Below are positions 39,089 to 44,511 of a stretch of 44,511 bases of DNA, piece by piece. The DNA lies in IMG/VR virus record IMGVR_UViG_3300047564_003671, positions 1 to 44,511 of that record. One strand, given 5' to 3'. The position numbers and the translations under genes were made by a program. Under the pieces are notes generated by a model. It did no database searches. It saw only the letters and a program-made list of their open reading frames with translations, and had not been told where the DNA came from. This DNA comes from a virus. Position 1 is the first letter of the stretch. Every line of letters starts with the position of its first letter.

Positions 39089-39231
39089 AGGTTCCACATC
39101 TTCTCAAACCACTCATCTAAGTGGATGACGTAACATGACCAATAATTACACCCTCTGTAAGTGAGTTGATAACAGGCGGGTGGCCTGTTATCTCTATCCA
39201 TATCATCAGTGTGATATGTGTAGTTCTCCAT
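39076..39231 (-). CDS. Small conserved protein, 51 aa (Trp/Tyr/Cys-rich)
   Basis: A 51-aa ORF (ATG 39229-39231). Sequence MENYTYHTDDMDRDNRPPAC, then a Tyr/Trp/Cys-rich stretch NYWSCYVIHLDEWFEKMW. The ATG overlaps the previous TAA as TAATG, so translation is coupled. Its TGA is in the loop of the terminator. It is the last of a chain of tiny early genes. Function unknown. Confidence 0.65.
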   Translation of the reverse strand: MENYTYHTDDMDRDNRPPACYQLTYRGCNYWSCYVIHLDEWFEKMWNLEGD

Positions 39232-39329
39232 TACTTTGTACCAACCAACTGTGCAAGTTGTGCCTGGTGACGACGGGTTTCTTTTTGTTGCTTCTCTTTA
39301 ATGAGTTGCAGGAAGTTCAGCTTTTGCAT
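39231..39329 (-). CDS. Tiny Gln-rich protein, 32 aa
   Basis: A 32-aa ORF, MQKLNFLQLIKEKQQKETRR and onwards to HQAQLAQLVGTK. It is basic, helical and Gln-rich. The ATG overlaps the preceding TGA (TGATG) and its TAA overlaps the next ATG (TAATG). Both couplings and its position support it being translated, despite the size. Function unknown. Confidence 0.5.
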   Translation of the reverse strand: MQKLNFLQLIKEKQQKETRRHQAQLAQLVGTK

Positions 39330-39466
39330 CACTTGTGCCCCTCCTTTACAAACTTGACGCCACGATAGACTTCATTTTGTTGTTGGGGTTGTTGCATCAT
39401 TTGTTGTTGATACTCCAGACGCTTCTGGGTATCATACTCGATGCCACGATAAACGACTTTAGACAT
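39329..39466 (-). CDS. Small protein with YRG repeats, 45 aa (DUF4278-like)
   Basis: A 45-aa ORF starting MSKVVYRGIEYDTQKRLEYQ and ending NEVYRGVKFVKEGHK. The YRGIEY and YRGVKF pair is the hallmark of the small cyanobacterial DUF4278 family; a QQ-rich linker separates them. An AAGGAG site 8 nt before the ATG is one of the best ribosome sites here. It follows the METLLL gene by 39 nt and is coupled to the next ORF. Confidence 0.65.
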   Translation of the reverse strand: MSKVVYRGIEYDTQKRLEYQQQMMQQPQQQNEVYRGVKFVKEGHK

Positions 39467-39505
39467 TAGGGTTCTCCTTAGTTTTTTAGGTTAAAGAGCG
39501 TTCCT

Positions 39506-39661
39506 TCAGTCGGCTTTTGCGTCTATTTTACATTCCTTCTTTGTCACTTGTCTAAGTTCCCATATGATATCATTCCTAATTTGAGGACTGATACCTTGAT
39601 AGGTGTTAACTCTGGACATGATCAGTTGTGCCTGGAGACACGTTAGAAGGAGTGTTTCCAT
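39506..39661 (-). CDS. Small conserved early protein, 51 aa
   Basis: A 51-aa ORF (ATG 39659-39661): METLLLTCLQAQLIMSRVNT, then YQGISPQIRNDIIWELRQVT and the end KKECKIDAKAD. The start has a hydrophobic, signal-peptide-like stretch; the rest is helical with Cys near the end. It recurs in cyanophages, function unknown. It is first after the early promoter at 39732-39760, with a 5' hairpin in its leader. Confidence 0.65.
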   Translation of the reverse strand: METLLLTCLQAQLIMSRVNTYQGISPQIRNDIIWELRQVTKKECKIDAKAD

Positions 39662-39696
39662 AGATGAACGTTCCGTTCCGAGTCGGCTTACTTCCG

Positions 39697-39718
39697 TTCG
39701 TTATTCGCAAATAACGAA
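39697..39718 (-). other. 9-bp hairpin in early transcript leader
   Basis: Arms 39710-39718 and 39697-39705 (AATAACGAA/TTCGTTATT) enclose a 4-nt loop. It begins about 6 nt downstream of the predicted start site and may protect the 5' end or bind a regulator. Confidence 0.5.
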
Positions 39719-39731
39719 TGAACGTAAGGTC

Positions 39732-39760
39732 ATAATAGACCTGTTAGATTATATAGTCAA
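39732..39760 (-). promoter_or_regulatory. Sigma70-like early promoter for tiny-gene operon
   Basis: TTGACT (39755-39760), 17 bp, TATTAT (39732-39737) on the minus strand. Confidence 0.75.
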
Positions 39761-39778
39761 ATACTTTTGTAACTTATG

Positions 39779-40117
39779 TTACAATTCTGGGTTCTCTTCA
39801 TATTCCTTAGTAAGTCTGTCAATGATTGTCTCTTGACCACTAAGTTTTTGAATTTGAAACAGATTTGACTTTGTATATTTCTTAAGTTTCTTATATCTCT
39901 TTACAACTTTCTTCATCTCTTGCATGTTGACAGTGTAGTTGTCAAGGTTTTGACGAGGATCAGTTACCTCAACCTCATCAACCATGTCACGACCACCAAC
40001 AAAGCCACCAGTCTCGGCTACTTTGAATTCTGGCTTGTATCCACCAGCACCAAGACCAAGTTGTTTGTTTTCTTCTTCTCTTTTCTCTGCTTCCTCAAGC
40101 ATCTCTTCGTGTGTCAT
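39779..40117 (-). CDS. Conserved hypothetical charged protein, 112 aa
   Basis: A 112-aa protein: MTHEEMLEEAEKREEENKQLG at the start is a charged coiled coil, the middle is Gly/Asp-rich (GGFVGGRDMVDEVEVTDPRQN), and the end is basic and helical (KKVVKRYKKLKKYTKSNLF). It overlaps the previous gene by ATGA. It is the last gene before the next early promoter. No enzyme motif. Possible DNA or RNA binding through its Lys-rich region. Confidence 0.65.
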   Translation of the reverse strand: MTHEEMLEEAEKREEENKQLGLGAGGYKPEFKVAETGGFVGGRDMVDEVEVTDPRQNLDNYTVNMQEMKKVVKRYKKLKKYTKSNLFQIQKLSGQETIIDRLTKEYEENPEL

Positions 40118-40413
40118 TTCTTTTTCTTGTCAGATTCATTTCTAGACATCCAAAGTTTAGGATTGACGTTACCATCAGTCCACTTCCAATGTTGAATTAC
40201 ATTATAACCAAAAACTTCATGGTATGCATCGAAGATAGGAACTTGAAGCCCCATCACGATGTCATACCATGTTTCATCTCCATCTTTACAACAAACAAGA
40301 TAACTTGAAGATGGTAAAGATTTATCTTTTGCAGCTTCTGGATCGCAGTTGGAATGGATGACGGTGGCGCCCATCCGTTTCATCTTCTGGACATCACCGC
40401 TTCCTAATACCAT
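40114..40413 (-). CDS. Conserved cyanophage protein, 99 aa
   Basis: A 99-aa protein from ATG 40413 (TGATG overlap with the previous stop, GGAGG seven nt upstream): MVLGSGDVQKMKRMGATVIH, SSSYLVCCKDGDETWYDIVMGLQVPIFDAYHE and WKWTDGNVNPKLW. It has several cysteines and no clear family. A longer frame to 40425 would need a TTG start. Conserved in cyanophages. Function unknown. Confidence 0.65.
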   Translation of the reverse strand: MVLGSGDVQKMKRMGATVIHSNCDPEAAKDKSLPSSSYLVCCKDGDETWYDIVMGLQVPIFDAYHEVFGYNVIQHWKWTDGNVNPKLWMSRNESDKKKK

Positions 40414-40874
40414 CAGGACCTCCAACCCCAGTTGATCTCTGGGAAGGCCTCTGCAACTACGTCCTTAGTTAGTGCGTACTTATCAGACAACTTCTTATCT
40501 TTGGTAAGACAGATGACCTCAGCTTCCTCAGCATGAAGACGTTCCAGAAGTTGAATGAACATACTCTCACGACGCAGAGGTGCAAGACTATCATTACCAC
40601 CTTTGACAAAGTGATAAAGGTTCTTGTACTCAGAAGTCAGTCGATTGTGATCAGTCCCTTTTGGAGCCTCATTGGGATTATAAGGAACTTCACCCTCAGG
40701 AAGCATACTCTTTGCAGTATCGTCAAAATTCCAGATAAGAATAGAACGAAGTGCAGGAGAATCATACTCCTGAAGGATCTCAATTTTTTTAGCCTTTGAT
40801 CGGGCTTTTGTTACAGCATCAAGAATTTCACTCACCAACGGATTGGGAGGTAATTTAGTTTTCGTAGCAGGCAT
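40413..40874 (-). CDS. DUF6433-like conserved protein, 153 aa
   Basis: A 153-aa protein: KLPPNPLVSEILDAVTKARSKAKKIEILQEYDSPALRSILIWNFDD, then KGTDHNRLTSEYKNLYHFVKGGNDSLAPLRRESMFIQLLERLHAEEAE. This is the DUF6433 pattern found in T4-like phages, of unknown function. The family is conserved near replication genes. It lies 2 nt after the 78-aa membrane protein gene and is coupled (TGATG) to the 99-aa gene. Confidence 0.7.
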   Translation of the reverse strand: MPATKTKLPPNPLVSEILDAVTKARSKAKKIEILQEYDSPALRSILIWNFDDTAKSMLPEGEVPYNPNEAPKGTDHNRLTSEYKNLYHFVKGGNDSLAPLRRESMFIQLLERLHAEEAEVICLTKDKKLSDKYALTKDVVAEAFPEINWGWRS

Positions 40875-40876
40875 GA

Positions 40877-41113
40877 TTACTCGTCGTCTTCGTAATAATT
40901 TTCGTCGTCGATTACAAATCGAAGTGCAGTTAGTTCGGTACTAAGTAAGTTTCCATCCGTATCATACATTTCAGGATGGGTTGTGACTTGCGCAGTTTTA
41001 AGTTCCATGTATTCGTTGTACTTTTCACTTGCAAACCATCCAACCACAAACCCAACTAATGTACCACCCAGGCAGAAGAGGGTGGAAAAAACAAGCGTTA
41101 CTCCTATTAACAT
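40877..41113 (-). CDS. Small membrane protein, 78 aa
   Basis: A 78-aa protein with an N-terminal membrane segment, MLIGVTLVFSTLFCLGGTLVGFVVGWF, and a soluble acidic C-terminus containing HPEMYDTDGNLL and ALRFVIDDEN. The MYDTDG...LRF ending is a conserved cyanophage pattern. An AGGA site precedes the ATG. It sits between the 116-aa and DUF6433 genes. Possibly an envelope-associated early protein; function unknown. Confidence 0.75.
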   Translation of the reverse strand: MLIGVTLVFSTLFCLGGTLVGFVVGWFASEKYNEYMELKTAQVTTHPEMYDTDGNLLSTELTALRFVIDDENYYEDDE

Positions 41114-41173
41114 TTTCCTATCCTAGAGAGAGACAACAAATGAAACTTACTTACATCCTCCCAACTCTCTGGT

Positions 41174-41524
41174 TTATTTAGAGACCTTCTTGCGTCTTCC
41201 AGGTTTCTTATCATGACTGTATTTCCAGGCATCTTGAAGTATACCATAGAGATACTCTTTGATCTTCCTGGCTTGAGGCTTTGGAATGTGTCCATAGGCC
41301 TCACGTAGAAATTTGTGATTGTAGTCACTTCCACCCTCAAGATATTCCTCTAGTTCATTGACAAGATCACTGAGTTCAGTTGCAGTTGAACTAGTAATAA
41401 ACTCTTCTACTTCAGCTCTTTTTGTTCCACGAACTTTTAGATAGTCATAAAATTTTAGGACAAATTGTCCTTCAAATGCATAGTCAATGGCTCGGTCAAC
41501 GTCGTAGTAGAGTTCACTGGTCAT
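41174..41524 (-). CDS. Conserved hypothetical protein, 116 aa
   Basis: A 116-aa protein from ATG 41524 (TAATG overlap with the glutaredoxin stop): MTSELYYDVDRAIDYAFEGQ, FVLKFYDYLKVRGTKRAEVEEFI, SDLVNELEEYLEGGSDYNHKF, ending in a very basic tail HDKKPGRRKKVSK. The tail suggests nucleic-acid binding. It is conserved in cyanophages. No family function. The frame extends upstream only as a shadow of the glutaredoxin gene. Confidence 0.65.
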   Translation of the reverse strand: MTSELYYDVDRAIDYAFEGQFVLKFYDYLKVRGTKRAEVEEFITSSTATELSDLVNELEEYLEGGSDYNHKFLREAYGHIPKPQARKIKEYLYGILQDAWKYSHDKKPGRRKKVSK

Positions 41525-41760
41525 TACACAATCCCTTGTTCTCGTAGATATTTTACAGTGTCTGTACACCCACCTAGTTTGTGATCATCCATGACCACCT
41601 GAGGGAACGTAGATCCCTCACCAAACTCACTATAGAATTGATCACGATCAAAGTCAACATTGAGTTTGTATTCAGTAAACATTAGATCCTTACCAATAAG
41701 AACCTGTTTGACCATCTCACAATAAGGACAGCCTTCTTTAGAATAAACAGTGAATGTCAT
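41524..41760 (-). CDS. nrdC: Glutaredoxin (NrdC-like)
   Basis: A 78-aa glutaredoxin: redox centre CPYC at 11-14, cis-Pro in TFPQVV near 52-54, and GGCTD for glutathione binding. It reduces disulphides; in T4-like phages it serves as electron donor to ribonucleotide reductase. Length fits bacterial Grx (about 80). It is coupled to the 116-aa gene. No reductase gene is visible in this window. Confidence 0.9.
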   Translation of the reverse strand: MTFTVYSKEGCPYCEMVKQVLIGKDLMFTEYKLNVDFDRDQFYSEFGEGSTFPQVVMDDHKLGGCTDTVKYLREQGIV

Positions 41761-41771
41761 TTCTTTATATA

Positions 41772-41957
41772 TCAGTTGATTTGGTTTTCACACCTAGAAT
41801 AAAAAGTTCCATTAACGTAACAAGATTTACCAGGTTCATAGTACCTGGTAATTTGTGGTTGTGATCTATCAATCACACAGTAATCACCTTGACCAGTGAT
41901 AAACTCATTCGCACAATACTGTAACAGAAATGGTGCCAGAATTTTAAGAGAATACAT
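41772..41957 (-). CDS. Secreted small Cys-rich protein, 61 aa
   Basis: A 61-aa protein. The hydrophobic start MYSLKILAPFLLQYCANEF resembles an uncleaved or lipoprotein-type signal. The rest has GQGDYCVIDRSQ, GKSCYVNGTFYSRC, so four cysteines in all. It overlaps the upstream gene by 14 nt and precedes glutaredoxin by 11 nt. It is probably exported and disulphide-bonded; function unknown. Confidence 0.6.
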   Translation of the reverse strand: MYSLKILAPFLLQYCANEFITGQGDYCVIDRSQPQITRYYEPGKSCYVNGTFYSRCENQIN

Positions 41958-42324
41958 GAAGGTCTGTGTGACGGACTTCCTGTATCATACCATCCCTGAA
42001 GTACACATGACAAGAGGGCCACTTCGAATAGTATGCGTCCCATTTGGCAGGATAGATCTCCACCACCTTGAAAAGGTAAACAGGTTTTACTCTTCCATGA
42101 TTGCCATTTGGAACCACATCATAAAACTTCAAAACGTGGGTTCTTTCTTCTTCTGGGATTTCGTGATAATCCTGAGTACCAGAATAATCAATCTCAAACA
42201 GTTGACCTGCAGGAGAGATCCAGTAATCATTCATACAACAATCTAAATCTTTTGTTTGAAGTTCTCTGTGTAGATATCCAGGACCTAAGTCATAAGAACT
42301 TCTTACAGTGTCAAACATACCCAT
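41944..42324 (-). CDS. Conserved hypothetical protein, 126 aa
   Basis: A 126-aa protein from ATG 42324 (GGAG nine nt upstream): MGMFDTVRSSYDLGPGYLHRELQTKDLDCCMNDYWISPAGQLFEIDYSGT. The MFDTV...ELQTKDL...YWIDP-like motif is found in many phages and gene-transfer clusters (small MGMFD-type proteins) without known role. A longer frame runs upstream across the psbD terminator and is rejected. It starts just after psbD termination and may be read through. Confidence 0.75.
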   Translation of the reverse strand: MGMFDTVRSSYDLGPGYLHRELQTKDLDCCMNDYWISPAGQLFEIDYSGTQDYHEIPEEERTHVLKFYDVVPNGNHGRVKPVYLFKVVEIYPAKWDAYYSKWPSCHVYFRDGMIQEVRHTDLHVFS

Positions 42325-42337
42325 TCTTTTTCTCCAT

Positions 42338-42378
42338 AAAAAAGAGGGTATGTACTGGATTTTGCCAGTTACCCTCTT
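42338..42378 (-). terminator. Terminator after psbD
   Basis: A long hairpin on the minus strand with outer arms AAGAGGGTA/TACCCTCTT (42370-42378 and 42342-42350) and inner arms ACTGG/CCAGT, followed by TTTTTT. It lies 27 nt beyond the psbD stop codon. Confidence 0.9.
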
Positions 42379-42404
42379 GATGCGCCGACGATATTCAGTT
42401 GTAT

Positions 42405-43466
42405 TTAGAGAGCATTGCCACGAGGCATAATTTCCTCTGGAAACTGGAAATTTTCGTGAGGTTGATCCACTGTAGCCATCCATACTCTCAAGCCTTCATT
42501 CAAAAGCTGATTTTTTGTATAGAACGTTTCAAATTCTGGATCCTCTGCTGCTCTAATCTCTTGTGATACAAAATCGTAAGCTCTAAGATTAAGTGCAAGA
42601 CCAATAATACCGATGCTACTGGTCCAAAGGCCCATAACAGGAACAAACAACATAAAGAAGTGTAACCAACGCTTATTGCTGAATGCAATACCGAAAATCT
42701 GCGACCAAAAACGGTTCGCTGTAACCATGGAATATGTTTCCTCTTCTTGAGTTGGTTCAAAAGCTTTGAACGTATTCGCTTGATCACTGTCTTCAAAGAG
42801 GGTGTTCTCAACTGTTGCTCCATGGATCGCACAAAGTAATGCTCCTCCCAGTATACCAGCAACTCCCATCATGTGAAAGGGGTTGAGTGTCCAGTTGTGG
42901 AAACCTTGTAGGAAAAGTAAGAACCTAAAGATCGCTGCAACGCCAAACGATGGCGCAAAGAACCAACTGGACTGTCCGAGAGGGTACATGAGAAAAACAG
43001 ACACAAAGACAGCAATCGGACCAGAAAAGGCGATAGCATTGTACGGTCTAATCCCTACTAAACGTGCGATTTCAAATTGACGCAACATGAAACCTATAAG
43101 ACTGAAGGCTCCGTGGAGCGCCACAAAAGTCCATAGTCCCCCAAGTTGGAACCAGCGGACGATATCTCCCTGAGCCTCAGGGCCCCAGAGAAGAAGAAGA
43201 GAATGACCCATACTATCTGCTGGAGTACTAACTGCCGCAGTAAGAAAGTTTGCACCCTCAAGATAACTGGATGCAAGGCCATGAGTGTACCAACTCGTAA
43301 CGAAAGTTGTCCCAGTAAGCCAACCACCAAGAGCAAGATAAGCTGTGGGAAAAAGAAGTAATCCAGACCAACCAACAAAAACGAAACGATCTCTCTTAAG
43401 CCAGTCGTCAAGGACATCGAACCAACCTCGTTGTGAAATGGGCGGGGAAAGTGTTGAAGAAGTCAT
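42405..43466 (-). CDS. psbD: Photosystem II D2 protein
   Basis: A full-length 353-aa D2 protein with five membrane helices. Key segments are [41 protein letters not shown] with the His that ligates P680 chlorophyll and the non-heme iron, and [18 protein letters not shown]. The C-terminus is [13 protein letters not shown]2 pairs with D1 in the PSII core and turns over under light. The phage copy keeps photosynthesis going during infection. A strong AGGAGG ribosome site is 6 nt before the ATG. Early and late promoter boxes overlap upstream. Confidence 0.98.
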   Translation of the reverse strand: MTSSTLSPPISQRGWFDVLDDWLKRDRFVFVGWSGLLLFPTAYLALGGWLTGTTFVTSWYTHGLASSYLEGANFLTAAVSTPADSMGHSLLLLWGPEAQGDIVRWFQLGGLWTFVALHGAFSLIGFMLRQFEIARLVGIRPYNAIAFSGPIAVFVSVFLMYPLGQSSWFFAPSFGVAAIFRFLLFLQGFHNWTLNPFHMMGVAGILGGALLCAIHGATVENTLFEDSDQANTFKAFEPTQEEETYSMVTANRFWSQIFGIAFSNKRWLHFFMLFVPVMGLWTSSIGIIGLALNLRAYDFVSQEIRAAEDPEFETFYTKNQLLNEGLRVWMATVDQPHENFQFPEEIMPRGNAL

Positions 43467-43487
43467 AGCCTCCTATCGTGTTTCTCA

Positions 43488-43521
43488 TATTTAGTTTACA
43501 ATACTTAATAATAGATGTCAA
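43488..43521 (-). promoter_or_regulatory. Stacked early and late promoters for psbD
   Basis: TTGACA (43516-43521), 17 bp, TAAACT (43493-43498), overlapped by the late box CTAAATA (43488-43494), all on the minus strand. The -35 contains the TGA stop of the upstream gene. Confidence 0.55.
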
Positions 43522-43772
43522 CTCATTGGTTGAGAAGGAACCACAGGATTACGAGAGACATTCTTAATCACAATAAACGCATCATGTTGATACTTGACTG
43601 TGCCGTATGGGGGTGCCCACTTTGGATTGGCATCTTCTGTTTGATCAATACCAGTGAAACAAACACCACCAACATCTACACGAAGTTCATCATCACTGTC
43701 CCATCCAAGTTGTTGTAGGACAATTGCAAGTTGCCCCAACATATCAGCACTCGGGTACTTCTTCTGCATCAT
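43518..43772 (-). CDS. Conserved hypothetical protein, 84 aa
   Basis: An 84-aa protein from ATG 43772 with GAGGAG 7 nt upstream: MMQKKYPSADMLGQLAIVLQQLGWDSDDELRVDVG, GVCFTGIDQTEDANPKWAPPYGTVKY and HDAFIVIKNVSRNPVVP. It looks soluble, alpha/beta. It sits between the 46-aa gene and psbD. The frame opens upstream to 43805 but that overlaps the 46-aa gene further. Unknown function. Confidence 0.65.
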   Translation of the reverse strand: MMQKKYPSADMLGQLAIVLQQLGWDSDDELRVDVGGVCFTGIDQTEDANPKWAPPYGTVKYQHDAFIVIKNVSRNPVVPSQPMS

Positions 43773-43884
43773 TACGTTCTCCTCTGGTTCCAGGTTTCCA
43801 ATCATCTTTCTTTAGGTAATAAAGGTTTGGCCAAGTGTCTTGTATTATATCACGAAGTTTATAAGGTGTATCTGTGTTTATCAT
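43744..43884 (-). CDS. Small conserved protein, 46 aa
   Basis: A 46-aa protein from ATG 43884: MINTDTPYKLRDIIQDTWPN, then LYYLKKDDWKPGTRGERNDAEEVPEC. The start overlaps the stop of the membrane peptide gene as ATGA. Two short helices, a charged tail and a terminal Cys. The 3' end overlaps the 84-aa gene by 29 nt. Function unknown. Confidence 0.55.
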   Translation of the reverse strand: MINTDTPYKLRDIIQDTWPNLYYLKKDDWKPGTRGERNDAEEVPEC

Positions 43885-44003
43885 CCCCAATAAATTACTC
43901 CAAGAGTGAAGAAAAGGAATATAAGAACTGTGAATACCATTGTGCCTACACCAAACCAGATAACCCACTTAGGCATGGGTTCGTGTTGAGGATTATGAGA
44001 CAT
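43881..44003 (-). CDS. Single-pass membrane peptide, 40 aa
   Basis: A 40-aa ORF: MSHNPQHEPMPKWVIWFGVG, TMVFTVLIFLFFTLGVIYWG, one transmembrane helix with a short soluble N-terminus. The ATG lies in the last 11 nt of the HNH gene, so the coding regions overlap. It is linked by ATGA to the 46-aa gene. It may associate with the thylakoid or plasma membrane, given that it lies next to psbA and psbD. Confidence 0.65.
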   Translation of the reverse strand: MSHNPQHEPMPKWVIWFGVGTMVFTVLIFLFFTLGVIYWG

Positions 44004-44364
44004 TAAGGTAAACAATCATTTTATGAAGAGTATCTATATTATCTCCAACTAAACCCAGTGCAGTGTTGCAGTTATTGCAAAGAACACCTCTTATCTTATT
44101 TGTAGAGTGACAATGATCGATACACTTCTTGGTTAGTTCCACATCACATATCTGGCAGTTCTCATTTTTCATCAAGTCATTATATTGGTCCTCCGTGAGT
44201 TTAAACTTTCTACGCATAAACTCATGGGGTTTATAATATTTTTTACGATTGTCGGTGGAACATTTTTTGCATTTTGGTTGCAATCCAACACTACCAGAAG
44301 CATAAGTTCTCTTATGAAAGGAACTTTCTGGTAAAGATTGATTACACCTTGAACATATTTTCAT
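43993..44364 (-). CDS. Endonuclease VII-type HNH nuclease downstream of psbA
   Basis: A 123-aa protein. An N-terminal zinc ribbon (CSRCNQSLPESSFHKR, CKKCSTDNRKKYY) is followed by an endonuclease VII-like core: KLTEDQYNDLMKNENCQICD, CIDHCHSTNKIRGVLCNNCN. CxxC, DHCH and CNNCN give the zinc and His-Me active site, and NTALGLVGDNIDTL is the family end. Endonuclease VII resolves branched DNA, but small free-standing versions act as homing nucleases. It lies between psbA and the psbD group and has its own late box (44390-44397). Confidence 0.85.
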   Translation of the reverse strand: MKICSRCNQSLPESSFHKRTYASGSVGLQPKCKKCSTDNRKKYYKPHEFMRRKFKLTEDQYNDLMKNENCQICDVELTKKCIDHCHSTNKIRGVLCNNCNTALGLVGDNIDTLHKMIVYLNVS

Positions 44365-44388
44365 TAATGTAATGCGTATTTTCTATAC

Positions 44389-44511
44389 TTATTTATAAAA
44401 AAAGAGACCCTTTCGGGTCTCTAAAGAACTTATAAAGTTTTTATCAACCAATCGCAGGACAGTAAGAGCAACAGGAGTTGTCTCAGCAGCAGCGAGGTCA
44501 AGAGGGAAGTT
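44389..44511 (-). CDS. psbA: Photosystem II D1 C-terminus, frameshifted near the end (partial)
   Basis: Only the 3' end is present, entering from the right edge. The frame AAC TTC CCT reads NFPLDLAAAETTPVALT, the D1 C-terminal extension. The expected ending is then APAIG and TGA, but one base is missing near 44459-44460, so the frame reads VLRLVDKNFISSLETRKGL and so on to a TAA at 44389-44391, inside the late box of the next gene. The normal stop would be TGA at 44444-44446. Mature D1 ends at the Ala after LDL, so the shift affects only the part that is cut off. Could also be a sequence error near the contig end. Confidence 0.85.
   Translation of the reverse strand, partial: NFPLDLAAAETTPVALTVLRLVDKNFISSLETRKGLFFYK
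44390..44397 (-). promoter_or_regulatory. Late promoter box for endonuclease VII-type gene
   Basis: TATAAATA on the minus strand, directly after the T-tract of the psbA terminator, 26 nt before the nuclease ATG. Confidence 0.6.
44398..44422 (-). terminator. Terminator after psbA
   Basis: An 8-bp stem AGAGACCC/GGGTCTCT with a GAAA loop (arms 44415-44422 and 44403-44410), then TTTTTT, on the minus strand. It lies about 22 nt after the normal psbA stop position. Confidence 0.9.

Noticed and set aside
41107-41340. Frame of 77 codons overlapping the 116-aa gene
   Set aside because: It is a different frame over a gene with better context (TAATG coupling), and its C-terminal part covers only the gap before the 78-aa membrane protein.

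Overview
This window is part of the genome of a T4-like cyanophage (a myovirus of marine Synechococcus or Prochlorococcus). It carries host-derived photosystem genes (psbD, and the 3' end of psbA at the right edge), a CP12-like Calvin-cycle regulator, phoH and thyX. It also carries a T4-type set of baseplate and hub genes (gp4, gp5, gp26, gp27-like, gp48, gp51-like, gp53, gp54) and T4 replication and late-transcription genes (gp32, gp33, gp59). T4-type late promoter boxes (N-TAAATA) and sigma70-like early promoters with 17-18 bp spacing are both present. Almost everything is on the minus strand; the only plus-strand operon is gp4 to gp53. || Layout, left to right. 1-819: two tail-fibre-like genes, the first cut by the window edge. 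840-4521: an early operon read leftwards (small acidic protein, Dam-type methylase, 51-aa protein, HExxH metallopeptidase, 85-aa protein, SF2 helicase, 68-aa protein). 4547-7669: a four-gene, ATGA-coupled carbohydrate and oxygenase cassette (WavE-like glycosyltransferase, GH130-like propeller protein, two 2OG-Fe(II) oxygenases). 7705-16551: fibre and adhesin genes, including a collagen-repeat fibre with a self-cleaving S74 chaperone and a 2027-aa structural protein. 16608-17844: an early-promoter transcript with four tRNAs (Pro, Thr, Leu, Gly), two small ORFs and an HNH endonuclease. 17856-29036: tail hub and baseplate genes (gp5 OB-fold hub without lysozyme, CP12, gp27-like hub, a Pro/Gln-rich protein, a lytic-transglycosylase protein, gp51-like, gp26, gp54). 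29042-32228: plus-strand late operon (gp4, a conserved protein, gp48, gp53) ending in a bidirectional terminator. 32234-36297: gp32, DUF1825-like, gp59, gp33, an MGME1-like exonuclease and PhoH. 36310-43884: thyX and many small early genes, glutaredoxin, then psbD. 43881-44511: a small membrane protein, an endonuclease VII-type HNH gene and the C-terminus of psbA. || How the parts work together. Early genes reprogramme the host and support replication (ThyX, PhoH, gp32, gp59, nuclease, glutaredoxin). Photosynthesis genes sustain photosystem II while CP12 would restrain the Calvin cycle. Late genes make the tail. gp33 links replication to late promoters of the TAAATA type. Peptidoglycan digestion appears to have moved from gp5 to a separate transglycosylase-bearing tail protein. 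|| The observations most worth following are: a canonical T-TTT-TTC slippery heptamer placed to fuse gp26 to the gp51-like chaperone by -1 frameshifting; four homing-type endonuclease genes that each have their own late promoter, one inside a 30-bp perfect palindrome; a 1-nt deletion in psbA confined to the part of D1 that is normally cleaved off; and stop codons sitting in the loops of two terminator hairpins. Coordinates of unanchored small sites are accurate to about 1 nt.
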